Below, one piece after another: positions 27,266 through 34,960 of a DNA stretch of 58,522 nt. The number at the start of each line of letters is the position of its first letter. The stretch's first letter is position 1. This DNA comes from Thermoanaerobaculia bacterium (lineage in GTDB: Bacteria > Acidobacteriota > Thermoanaerobaculia > Multivoradales > J023): the NCBI GenBank assembly GCA_028066595.1, contig JALCBJ010000041.1:1-58522 (forward strand), written 5' to 3'. A program made the translations under genes and the position numbers. Below the pieces are notes generated by a model that was not told the DNA's origin, searched no databases, and saw nothing but the letters and a program-made list of their open reading frames with translations.

Positions 27266-27754
27266 TCAATCCCGCGCTCGCGTGGTCCCCCGTTGCCCTT
27301 GGTAGTGACTCGAGGAACCGGGTGCGCCATAGGGCACGTCGGGCTCGGTCTCCATGGCGATGAAGATCAGCTGGGCGATGCGCCGGCCCGCCTCGAGTAC
27401 GAACGGCTCCGGACCGAGGTTCTGAAGCTCGAGGGTGATGTCGCCCTGAAACCCCGGGTCGCACCAGCCGGCGAGGGAGTGGTTGATCCACAGCCTTCCG
27501 AGAGTCGACTTGAGCTTCAGGTCGCAGGCGACGTCTTTGGGCACCTTGACGAACTCGTGGGTGCAGGCGAGCACCACCTCGCCAGGAAAGAGCTTGATGT
27601 GGGGCGCCCGGAACTCCTCTGGATCTCGGGTCGGGCAGATCCAATGATCGCTGACTCGAACGTCGTAACTGGCGGAATTCACTTGATCTGGTGCGAAGGG
27701 CTCGACACCTCCTGCCTCGCCCCACGAGCGGATCCATGAGTCGGGTTTGATCAC
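27266..27754 (-). CDS. dcd: dCTP deaminase
   Basis: 162 residues from GTG 27754 (AGGAAA upstream), a little short for the family. It deaminates dCTP to dUTP for thymidylate synthesis. Seen: SYDVRVSDHW near the N-terminus, LKSTLGRLWINH (~80-92) with the Ser/Arg that bind triphosphate, GWCDPGFQGDITLELQN (96-111) with catalytic Glu in LEL (E109), and the family's RIAQLIFI. The C-terminus (YGAPGSSSHYQGQRG) matches the flexible lid YQGQRG. It starts 19 bases after glpX and ends the three-gene unit gcdH-like, glpX, dcd. Cannot exclude a bifunctional dCTP deaminase/dUTPase. Confidence 0.88.
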   Translation of the reverse strand: MIKPDSWIRSWGEAGGVEPFAPDQVNSASYDVRVSDHWICPTRDPEEFRAPHIKLFPGEVVLACTHEFVKVPKDVACDLKLKSTLGRLWINHSLAGWCDPGFQGDITLELQNLGPEPFVLEAGRRIAQLIFIAMETEPDVPYGAPGSSSHYQGQRGTTRARD

Positions 27755-27773
27755 GCGGGCTTTCCTCCGTCCC

Positions 27774-28754
27774 TTACCGGAACATCACCGGCAAGGTCGG
27801 ATCCTCGCGGTGGATGGTCTCTACGAATCGGATCACTCCCTGGGCCAGCGACATGAACAGGGTCGAGGTGCGAGAGCCGCCTCCGAAGAAGCGAACGCCG
27901 CGCAGCAACTCACCATCGGTGACGCCGCTCATGGAGAAGACGATGTCATTGCCCTGTGCCAGTTCCTCGGTGCTGTAGATCTTGGACAGGTCACGATAAC
28001 CGAGCTCGTTCAGGCGTCCTTTCTGTTCTTCGTCGAGCGCCACCAAACGGGCGATGATCTCGCCTCCCAGGCAACGCATCGCGGCTGCGGTGATCACGCC
28101 CTCCGGGGCGCCTCCGATACCCATGACGGCGTGCACGCCCGTCCCGCGCACCGCGGCCGAGATCCCTGCCGACAGGTCGCCATCGGGGATGAGGCGAATG
28201 CGAGCGCCTGCGCTACGGATGTCGGCGATCAGCTGCTGATGCCGATCGCGTTCGAGAACCACCACCGTCAGGTCCTCGACCGAGCGTTTGAAGGCATCGG
28301 CGATGTTGCGCAGATTCTCGGGCACCGGCGCGTCGAGCTGGACACGTCCCCGTGCCGTCGGACCGACGACGATCTTCTCCATGTAGGTATCGGGAGCATG
28401 CAGCAAACCGCCGCGTTCGGCAGCTGCCAGCACGGCGACGGCACCTGGCGCTCCGGTGGCACAGAGGTTGGTCCCCTCCAAGGGGTCGACTGCGATGTCG
28501 ATACCGCGGGCCGAGTCGTCACCTTTGTACCGTCCGACCTCTTCGCCCACGTAGAGCATCGGCGCCTTGTCACGTTCGCCTTCGCCGATCACTACCCGTC
28601 CTGCGATATCGATATCGTCGAGGGTACGACGCATGGCTTCGACCGCGACCTTGTCGGAATGGCGTCCGTCGCCGATCCCCATGGTGTGGGCGGCGGCCAG
28701 GGCCGCCTGCTCCGTGACGGTGACGAACTCCTGTTCGATGTTGTGTTGACTCAT
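27774..28754 (-). CDS. glpX: class II fructose-1,6-bisphosphatase
   Basis: 326 residues from ATG 28754, which overlaps the stop of the acyl-CoA dehydrogenase as ATGA. It hydrolyses fructose-1,6-bisphosphate to fructose-6-phosphate in gluconeogenesis. Visible: [36 protein letters not shown] with metal-binding Glu, [13 protein letters not shown] (the lithium-sensitive phosphatase DPLEGT motif), [28 protein letters not shown] and [13 protein letters not shown]. All expected motifs are present, so it should be active. Longer in-frame starts upstream lie inside the dehydrogenase gene and are rejected. Confidence 0.93.
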   Translation of the reverse strand: MSQHNIEQEFVTVTEQAALAAAHTMGIGDGRHSDKVAVEAMRRTLDDIDIAGRVVIGEGERDKAPMLYVGEEVGRYKGDDSARGIDIAVDPLEGTNLCATGAPGAVAVLAAAERGGLLHAPDTYMEKIVVGPTARGRVQLDAPVPENLRNIADAFKRSVEDLTVVVLERDRHQQLIADIRSAGARIRLIPDGDLSAGISAAVRGTGVHAVMGIGGAPEGVITAAAMRCLGGEIIARLVALDEEQKGRLNELGYRDLSKIYSTEELAQGNDIVFSMSGVTDGELLRGVRFFGGGSRTSTLFMSLAQGVIRFVETIHREDPTLPVMFR

Positions 28755-29977
28755 TCCGCAGCACTTCCCACCGGAGTAGGGCTCTTGGCCTTCTTCTCCG
28801 GTATTCGAGGTGCGTTGAACGCCGGAACGCCCGTCACCTCGGCACCGATGACCAACCCGTGGATATCGTGGGTGCCCTCGTAGGTATAGACCGATTCGAT
28901 GTTCAGCATGTGACGAATCACCGGGTAGTCGTTCACGATGCCGTTGGCACCCAGGATCTCTCTCGCCAGCTTCGCCGATTCCCGGGCGACCCAGACATTG
29001 TTCCGTTTGCCCATGGACACGTGAAAGTGCTGGAGTTTGCCGGAGTCCTTCAGCTGACCCATCTGGTACGCCAAGAGCTGACCTTTGGTGATCTCGGTGA
29101 TCATCCAGGTCAGTTTGTCCTGTACGAGCTGGTGGCAGGCGATGGGCTGGCCGTCGAATTGGATGCGCTCCTTCGAGTATTCGAGAGCCGTGTGATAGCA
29201 GTCCATGGCTGCGCCTAGCCCGCCCCATGCGATGCCGTACCGCGCCTGATTTAGACACATGAGGGCGTTCTTGAGGCCGACGGTTTTCGGGAGCATGTTC
29301 TCCGCTGGGATACGGCAGTTAGAGAAGCCAAGCTCAGAAGTGGTGGAGGCACGCAAGCTGAACTTGCCGTGCTGATCTGACGACGTGTAGCCCGGGGTGC
29401 CTTTCTCGACCAGGAAGCCGCGCACACCCTCATCGGTCTTCGCCCAGACAATGGCGACGTCGGCCAGGGTGCCGTTGGTGATCCACTGCTTGGAACCATC
29501 GAGGACCCACTCCTCGCCTTCGCGGCGAGCCGTCGTTCGCATGCCGCCGGGGTTGGAGCCGAAATCGGGCTCGGTGAGTCCGAAGCATCCGATCGCCTCG
29601 CCGGTGGCCATGGGCGGCAACCAGCGTTGTTTCTGATCCTCCGAGCCGAAGGCCCAGATCGGATACATGCACAAGGCGCCTTGCACCGAGACGAAGCTGC
29701 GCAGGCCGGAATCGCCGCGTTCCAGCTCCTGCATGATGAGACCGTAGGAAACGTTGTCCAGCCCCGGGAGGCCGTAGCCGGTGAGATTGGCACCGAAGAG
29801 GCCCATCTCTCCCATTTGGGGTACCAGCTCGAGGGGGGTACGACATTGTTCGTGGCATTCCTCGATGATCGGGGACACCATTTCATCGACGAACTGGCGT
29901 ACCGTGTCTCTGACCATCCGCTGCTCGTCGTCGAGCAACGAGTCGAATTCCATGTAGTCGACGCCTGGGAACTTCAC
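28751..29977 (-). CDS. gcdH: glutaryl-CoA dehydrogenase-like acyl-CoA dehydrogenase
   Basis: 408 residues from GTG 29977 with a strong AGGAGG 7 bases upstream. FAD-dependent acyl-CoA dehydrogenase: [19 protein letters not shown] (131-148), KQWITNG, and the catalytic base Glu in [10 protein letters not shown] (E367). An Arg in the [10 protein letters not shown] stretch (R93) corresponds to the residue that holds the glutaryl carboxylate in GcdH, and overall spacing fits GcdH, which oxidises and decarboxylates glutaryl-CoA to crotonyl-CoA in lysine/tryptophan breakdown. Another dicarboxyl-CoA or short-chain substrate is possible. It leads the operon with glpX and dcd, which have no obvious metabolic link to it. 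Confidence 0.85.
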   Translation of the reverse strand: MKFPGVDYMEFDSLLDDEQRMVRDTVRQFVDEMVSPIIEECHEQCRTPLELVPQMGEMGLFGANLTGYGLPGLDNVSYGLIMQELERGDSGLRSFVSVQGALCMYPIWAFGSEDQKQRWLPPMATGEAIGCFGLTEPDFGSNPGGMRTTARREGEEWVLDGSKQWITNGTLADVAIVWAKTDEGVRGFLVEKGTPGYTSSDQHGKFSLRASTTSELGFSNCRIPAENMLPKTVGLKNALMCLNQARYGIAWGGLGAAMDCYHTALEYSKERIQFDGQPIACHQLVQDKLTWMITEITKGQLLAYQMGQLKDSGKLQHFHVSMGKRNNVWVARESAKLAREILGANGIVNDYPVIRHMLNIESVYTYEGTHDIHGLVIGAEVTGVPAFNAPRIPEKKAKSPTPVGSAAE

Positions 29978-30252
29978 GGCAGGACCTCCTATCGGGATCT
30001 CTTCGATGGATCTCGGATCTGTGGCTTCTCGGCTCGCGGCGCGCGCCTAGCGGGAGTCGGACCGCCGCCTGGATCGGTCGAACCTAAAGGGTCGTTCATC
30101 CGAGTGAATATGCGAGTTCGAGGTGCGCAACAGGGGCGGGCGTGGACGGGGAGAGGATGTTGCCGAGGGGGCTCCGCCGAGCTGTCGCAGAGCCGGCAGG
30201 ATACCACGCTTGGTCATCATGGATCGGCGTCTGCCCCTGCTACCATCCCGCC

Positions 30253-30522
30253 ATGAGCACCTTCCCCGGAGGCAGTGCATTCGCGATGGCCAGCCAAGTG
30301 GCCGAAGGATTCCTGCTGATCACCGAGCGTACCTTCAAGCGGATGAACCGTCCCGATCTCGAGAAGCTGTCGTTCGAGCTGGAAAAGCTACTAAGGGACA
30401 TTCGCGGAAACCAGCCGGACCCTGATGACGTACAAGAGGTCCAGAGGCGAAACCGCCGCATCCAGCGCCTCAACAGTTGCCGCATGATGTTGCGCGCTTA
30501 CCGAATGAAGAAGCGAATCTGA
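30253..30522 (+). CDS. small hypothetical protein (89 aa)
   Basis: 89 residues from ATG 30253. Basic and helical: MASQVAEGFLLITERTFKRMNRPDLEKLSFELEKLLRDIRG, then QEVQRRNRRIQRLNSCRMMLRAYRMKKRI. No signal peptide or membrane segment. Codon use resembles the neighbours. The shape (long amphipathic helices with a Lys/Arg-rich end) could bind nucleic acid or a protein partner, but I do not recognise it. It is 76 bases before the RsbW-like gene on the same strand, so possibly co-transcribed. The 275 bases before it (29978-30252) hold no other gene. Confidence 0.6.
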   Translation: MSTFPGGSAFAMASQVAEGFLLITERTFKRMNRPDLEKLSFELEKLLRDIRGNQPDPDDVQEVQRRNRRIQRLNSCRMMLRAYRMKKRI

Positions 30523-30597
30523 GGCAGCCATCCCAAATCCGGAGTGCTCTTCTATCCAGAACTCGTTGCCGAACCTCTCTGCTAGACTTCTCTTACG

Positions 30598-31086
30598 ATG
30601 CAGCCGGTAGAAGAGCCGCAGGTCAAGATCTCGATCGGCAGTCGCTACGACCACATCGACCTCATCTCGGTCGTGGTGGACGACGCGCTGGCGCGGCTCG
30701 GCCTCGATGACGATGCCCGACACTGGGTGGGCATCGCCATTCGCGAGGCTGTGGCCAACGCCATCAAGCACGGCAATCGTCAGGACCCCGACAAGAATGT
30801 CGAGGTCGAGCTGGCGGTGGCTGGAGACGAGGCGGTCATCCGGGTGCACGATCACGGCGAAGGCTTCTCTCTCGAGCAGGTGGCCGATCCGCTGGCCGAG
30901 GAGAACTTGCTCCGGCCCAACGGCCGTGGCATCTTCTACATGAACAATTTCATGGACGAGGTGGAATACGCGGAGCGTCCTGACGGTGGCACCATCGTCA
31001 CCATGCGCAAGCGTCTCGCGGCGGGCCAGGTCTCTGTGGACCCGGCCGAGAAGGCCGAGGAAGCTGGGTCCTCGACCTCTTCCTGA
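30598..31086 (+). CDS. RsbW-type ATP-binding protein (anti-sigma factor/kinase)
   Basis: 162 residues. GHKL-type ATPase fold: AIREAVANAIKHGN (N box with Glu and Asn), VHDHGEGF (G1 box DxGxG, here DHGEGF) and PNGRGIFYMNNFMDEVEY (G2 box). Single-domain members are Ser kinases that bind a sigma factor or a response protein and phosphorylate a STAS antagonist. The STAS gene lies 53 bases downstream, giving the usual partner-switch pair. The C-terminal ~25 residues (Ala/Glu/Ser rich) are an unstructured extension. No cognate sigma-B-like factor or PP2C phosphatase is beside it. Confidence 0.87.
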   Translation: MQPVEEPQVKISIGSRYDHIDLISVVVDDALARLGLDDDARHWVGIAIREAVANAIKHGNRQDPDKNVEVELAVAGDEAVIRVHDHGEGFSLEQVADPLAEENLLRPNGRGIFYMNNFMDEVEYAERPDGGTIVTMRKRLAAGQVSVDPAEKAEEAGSSTSS

Positions 31087-31139
31087 GCCCCGACTGCCGC
31101 TCGTCCTCAGACCCTTCACTCGAAGAGAGGTTTCCCGAC

Positions 31140-31478
31140 ATGAAGATCGAAGTGTCCTACCAACAGGGCGTGACCGTGATTTCGCCCAAGGGCAAAATCA
31201 CCATCGGAGTTGGCGACGTGGCGCTGCGCGAGGCGGTGCACGAGGCACTCGAGGCTGGTGCGCGCAAGATCCTGCTCGATCTCGAGAACGTGACCACCGT
31301 CGATTCGTCCGGCGTTGGCGAGATGGTTTCGGCTTACACGACCGTGACCAATCGCGAAGGCCAGCTGAAGATCGTCAACCTGCCTTCCAAGGTCGCCGAC
31401 ATTCTTCAGATGACTCAGCTGATTCAGGTCTTCGATAGCTTCGACAATCTCCAGGAAGCGGTCGACTCGTTCAGCTAA
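31140..31478 (+). CDS. STAS-domain anti-sigma factor antagonist
   Basis: 112 residues, the normal size of an SpoIIAA/RsbV-type protein. A GAGAGG stretch precedes ATG 31140. The phosphorylation site is clear in NVTTVDSSGVGEMVSAY (the Ser pair around residue 58), and the protein ends with the usual QLIQVFDSFDNLQEAV segment. Unphosphorylated it would bind the RsbW-like protein encoded just upstream and free that protein's target. It is followed 35 bases later by a strong terminator. Confidence 0.9.
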   Translation: MKIEVSYQQGVTVISPKGKITIGVGDVALREAVHEALEAGARKILLDLENVTTVDSSGVGEMVSAYTTVTNREGQLKIVNLPSKVADILQMTQLIQVFDSFDNLQEAVDSFS

Positions 31479-31513
31479 AGCGGCCGGCGTGTCGCGTCAC
31501 CGTTCTGAGTGCC

Positions 31514-31538
31514 AGCCCGGCTTCGTGCCGGGCTTTTT
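31514..31538 (+). terminator. intrinsic terminator after the STAS gene
   Basis: AGCCCGGC (31514-31521) pairs perfectly with GCCGGGCT (31527-31534) across loop TTCGT, followed by a run of five T (31534-31538). A textbook Rho-independent terminator that separates the partner-switch pair from the prenyl synthase gene starting at 31566. Confidence 0.85.
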
Positions 31539-31565
31539 CGTGATGGTTCGGAGATACTCGACGGC

Positions 31566-32486
31566 ATGATCCGAAAAGCCGTACAGCGTCTACGTCGGCC
31601 CGCCGTGCAATCCCGCTTGCGCGAGCTGGTGGCCGACGTGAACGCGCGCTTGCCGGAGCTGATTCCACCTGGCGAGGAGCGCCCTGAAACGGTCCATGAA
31701 GCCATGGCCTATGCCCTTCTGGCGCCTGGCAAGCGTCTCCGCCCGGTGCTGACGCTGTCGGTGGCGGAAATGTTCGGCGAGGTCACCCCGCGAGTGCTCG
31801 ATCTGTCGTGCGCCATCGAGATGGTTCATGCCTGCTCGTTGATTCTCGACGACATGCCGATGATGGACGATGCGGAACTTCGTCGGGGCCGGGAGACCAC
31901 CCATCGCGTCTACGGTGAAGACGTGGCGATCCTGGCGTCCTTCGGACTGCTCAATCGCGCCTTCGGCCTGGCTGCTGAGCGTGCCCAGGAGCTGACGTTG
32001 TCGCGCTACACCTCAGAGGATCTGATTCATCTGCTGACCGACGCAGTGGGCAGCCGGGGGCTGGTCGGCGGCCAGGCGCTCGACCTGGAAGCCGAGGGAG
32101 AGGAGATCGATCTCGACCGGCTCGAGTACATCCACAGCCACAAGACCGGCGCGCTGTTCACCGCCGCCGCCGAGCTGGGAGCGATGGCCGTGGATGCTCG
32201 CCGTCGTGATCTCGGTGCTGTCACTCGCTTCGCGAAGAACCTGGGGCTGGCCTTCCAGATCGCTGATGATTTGCTCGACGTGCTCTCGACCACCGAGGAG
32301 ACGGGGAAGGATAGTCATCAGGACGAGGCGAAGACGACTTTTGTCAAGCTTCTCGGTGTGCCCGGCGCCGAAGCTCTGTGCGGAGAGCTCCTCGATTTCG
32401 CCATGGAGTCGCTCTCGGGCTTCGGCAGGAAAGCAGACCCGCTCCGAGAGCTGGCAGAAGTCGTGCGGAGGCGGGGTCGCATCTGA
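31566..32486 (+). CDS. ispA: polyprenyl (farnesyl/geranylgeranyl) diphosphate synthase
   Basis: 306 residues from ATG 31566, placed after the terminator; upstream in-frame starts would overlap the terminator hairpin. It condenses allylic diphosphates with isopentenyl diphosphate. Seen: GKRLRP (55-60), first Asp-rich motif DDMPMMDD (95-102) in the short IspA-type form, LVGGQALDLEAEG, HSHKTGALFTAA, and second Asp-rich motif QIADDLLDV (231-239). Product length (C15 or C20) is set by residues before the first motif (CSLIL) and cannot be fixed by eye. The stop shares a base with the start of the next gene (TGATG). Confidence 0.9.
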   Translation: MIRKAVQRLRRPAVQSRLRELVADVNARLPELIPPGEERPETVHEAMAYALLAPGKRLRPVLTLSVAEMFGEVTPRVLDLSCAIEMVHACSLILDDMPMMDDAELRRGRETTHRVYGEDVAILASFGLLNRAFGLAAERAQELTLSRYTSEDLIHLLTDAVGSRGLVGGQALDLEAEGEEIDLDRLEYIHSHKTGALFTAAAELGAMAVDARRRDLGAVTRFAKNLGLAFQIADDLLDVLSTTEETGKDSHQDEAKTTFVKLLGVPGAEALCGELLDFAMESLSGFGRKADPLRELAEVVRRRGRI

Positions 32487-34378
32487 TGTCGGGGTCGCGA
32501 ACGCCCGAGCCCGGGTCGGCAGGGAGCGCGCCGTCGCACGACCTCGCGTCGGTGCGTTCCGAGCTCCGTCGCCTGGGCTATCTCGATCACAGCGTCGAAC
32601 GATACCTGCTGCAGGACGCGCTCCGGTCAGAGCGCACCGCGTCCACGATCTGGCACCTGACGGCGAAGGTCGGAGGTCTGATCGGCGTTCCGGTAGCGCT
32701 ACTGACGACATTGGTGTTGGCCGCCACGAACGGCCACCTCGAAGGCAGCCCATTCGATCTCTTGCCGCTCTTTCTCCATCTGCTCTTGCCAGTGGTTGCA
32801 GGTCTCGGCCTCGGGTTTCTCGCCCTTTCGGGTCTACTCGTGGCGCTGATCCGGTTTCGCCACGTACGGCGCATCGAGGCGGTCAGCTTCGGTTTGGCCA
32901 TGATGACGGCTCTCGTCGGCGTCGGCTTCGCTCTCTGGCAGGGCTATGCATTCCTGCCGGTGATGCCTCGGTGGCAAGTCGTCGCGCTGCTTCTGGCGGT
33001 TCCGTTCATGGCCTGGGCGGTGCTCGAGGTCGTGCACGGAGGGTTGTTGACCCTGGCGATCCGGCTCACGGAGCTGGCCCCGGAACGCCCCAGCCGTCAC
33101 GGGCGCTGGATTGTTCTGGGTGTAGTGCTGGCAACGTTCCTCGGCATGATGCCCGCCGCCCTCGATGCGGGACGCTCTCGCTCCTCGGATCCCCCCAGCC
33201 TGCCCACCGCAGATCGTTCCTTGGTCGTGATCGGAATCGACGGTGTCTTGCCCTCGGAGGTGGGCTACCTGCTCGGGGCCGGCGAGCTTCCGGCCATGCG
33301 CGCCGCCCTCGACACCGGTGCCAGGCTCCTACCGTACAAACGGCAGGCGGGTGCCGCGCCCTCGTCGTTCTGGACGACGGTGGCTTCGGGGGTGCCTTCG
33401 CCTCTCCACGGTATGGAGAGCCTCGACAGCTTCCGTCCCGCGGGCATGTCCCGTCCCTTGCTGCGAAGCGGATGGTTGCGCGCCTACTGGAACGCGCTCA
33501 CGCCCACTGGACTGGTGGAATACCGGCCGGTGCTTTCCAGCCAGCGTGCGGTATGGACCTTCTGGGAGTTGGCGGGCCGGGGAAGCTCCGACGCTCTGTC
33601 GGTGAATTGGTGGGGCACGTTCCCTGCGGATGCGGGCTCAGGAGCCACCGTGGCGCACGGTGCCTACCAGATTCTGACCGAGGCGGCCGGAGATGAAGGA
33701 CCCGATGGTGCCGTGGAGCCCGCGTCGTTCCGCAGGGATCTGCAGCAGAAGGCGATCTCCATCCAGTCGTCGGACACGACGGCGCCGTCGTCCTTGCTGC
33801 TCGGTCTCCAGCGGGTGCTAGAAGCTGAGGATTCCGACGCTCTGCTGGAGAAGTCACTTTGGCCGGACGCTTTCTACCGAGAGGTCTTCGACGATCTGCT
33901 CGAGCTACGTCCTGGTACGAGGCACGCTGCGCTTTACCTTCCGGGTCTGGACATCGCGGCCTCCTTGGCCGACCCGGGTAGCGTCGCTCAATCGGAGATG
34001 GTGCGCTGGCAGCTGCGAGGGGTAGATCGTCTGCTGGATACTCTTCCGCCGTCTGATCGGCAGCGGTCCTGGGTGATCCTGTTCGACCCGGGTCGCCGGA
34101 GCGCGGGAGAGGTACCGGAGGGCCAGGTCCTGATCTGGCATCCAGAGGGCTGCGACTCTTCGACAGACGGAGAGGAGCTCGATTCCGAAGAGTTGGGTGC
34201 TCTGGTTCTTCGCTTGTCCGGACTACCTCAGAGCGCCGAGATCGTCAGTCCGCCAGCGATCTGCCGCTGGCCGGAGCCGCCCCTCTCCGTCGAATCTTAC
34301 GGACCCCGTGATCCGGCTGCGGACAGCGCGCGGGGTGATGAATATCTGGAGCAGCTCAAGTCTCTGGGCTACTTGTAG
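32486..34378 (+). CDS. membrane protein with degenerate alkaline-phosphatase-like domain
   Basis: 630 residues, coupled to the prenyl synthase by a one-base overlap. The first ~240 residues hold several membrane helices (VGGLIGVPVALLTTLVLAA, FLHLLLPVVAGLGLGFLALSGLLVALI, AVSFGLAMMTALVGVGFALW, VVALLLAVPFMAWAVLEVVHGG, WIVLGVVLATFLGMMPAAL). Then a type I phosphodiesterase/alkaline phosphatase superfamily domain begins with VVIGIDGVLPSEV (D252) and SFWTTVASGVPSPLHGMES, the metal- and nucleophile-region motifs. Later metal sites look lost: the expected DxxxH is LDIAAS (D489) and the SDHG motif is FDPG (533-536). The tail EYLEQLKSLGYL is a frequent ending of acidobacterial phosphatase-like proteins. 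Probably binds rather than cleaves. Confidence 0.75.
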   Translation: MSGSRTPEPGSAGSAPSHDLASVRSELRRLGYLDHSVERYLLQDALRSERTASTIWHLTAKVGGLIGVPVALLTTLVLAATNGHLEGSPFDLLPLFLHLLLPVVAGLGLGFLALSGLLVALIRFRHVRRIEAVSFGLAMMTALVGVGFALWQGYAFLPVMPRWQVVALLLAVPFMAWAVLEVVHGGLLTLAIRLTELAPERPSRHGRWIVLGVVLATFLGMMPAALDAGRSRSSDPPSLPTADRSLVVIGIDGVLPSEVGYLLGAGELPAMRAALDTGARLLPYKRQAGAAPSSFWTTVASGVPSPLHGMESLDSFRPAGMSRPLLRSGWLRAYWNALTPTGLVEYRPVLSSQRAVWTFWELAGRGSSDALSVNWWGTFPADAGSGATVAHGAYQILTEAAGDEGPDGAVEPASFRRDLQQKAISIQSSDTTAPSSLLLGLQRVLEAEDSDALLEKSLWPDAFYREVFDDLLELRPGTRHAALYLPGLDIAASLADPGSVAQSEMVRWQLRGVDRLLDTLPPSDRQRSWVILFDPGRRSAGEVPEGQVLIWHPEGCDSSTDGEELDSEELGALVLRLSGLPQSAEIVSPPAICRWPEPPLSVESYGPRDPAADSARGDEYLEQLKSLGYL

Positions 34379-34844
34379 CGTCGGCATCGACCCCCTCGAC
34401 CAGGGCGCCCTTCTCGGCGATCGACAGCACGTAGGCCACGAGGTCCCAAGTCTGGTCGGAGCTCAGAAAAGCGAACGATGCCATCGCGGTGCCGTTGCGC
34501 CCTTCCTGAATCACCCAATAGGCGCGCTTCGCTGTCATGCCGCGGCGCCAGCGAGGATCGGTGAAGTCGCGCGGGTTGGTCGACAGAGCGGTCCGGGTGC
34601 CCCGGCCATCCCCGTGCCAGCCGTGACACAGAGCACAGAGCGCCACGTAGAGCTCGCGACCGTGGACCCGCGCCTCGTCGGAGACCAGGCGCTCGGCTGG
34701 GATCTCCAGCGAACGGTAGGGCTCTGGCAGTGCGAGATCAGGGTCACGGTCACAGCCAGTGGTCAGGGAGAGGACCATCACCAGGGATCCGGCGATGGCA
34801 ATCCGGTGGGGGAGCGGAACGAAACGGTAGATCGGATATCGCAT
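34356..34844 (-). CDS. c-type cytochrome lipoprotein
   Basis: 162 residues from ATG 34844, where AGGAT lies upstream; an earlier ATG at 34886 would lengthen the pre-signal part. The N-terminus is a lipoprotein signal with lipobox LTTGC. One heme-binding motif is present (CALCH) in GRELYVALCALCHGWHGDGRG, and AMASFAFLSSDQTWDLVAYV supplies the distal methionine region of class I cytochromes c. It would carry electrons on the periplasmic face of the membrane. Its 3' end overlaps the convergent phosphatase-like gene by 23 bases; it is divergent from the S9 peptidase. Confidence 0.85.
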   Translation of the reverse strand: MRYPIYRFVPLPHRIAIAGSLVMVLSLTTGCDRDPDLALPEPYRSLEIPAERLVSDEARVHGRELYVALCALCHGWHGDGRGTRTALSTNPRDFTDPRWRRGMTAKRAYWVIQEGRNGTAMASFAFLSSDQTWDLVAYVLSIAEKGALVEGVDADATSSPET

Positions 34845-34960
34845 CGGCCCGATCCTGCCAGATCCTGCGACGCGAATTCTGGCCATGGAGAACGACCCGA
34901 CTCCGTTAACATGCTTCCGCCTCTATCTTCCGCCACCGACTCCGAGGACCGATCAAGCAC

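Noticed and set aside
27747..28883. 378-codon open frame on the plus strand
   Set aside because: Antisense to glpX, whose motifs are all intact.
32378..32485. Longer start for the phosphatase-like gene
   Set aside because: It would overlap the prenyl synthase by over 100 bases; ATG 32486 gives the usual one-base coupling and sits just before the soluble leader.
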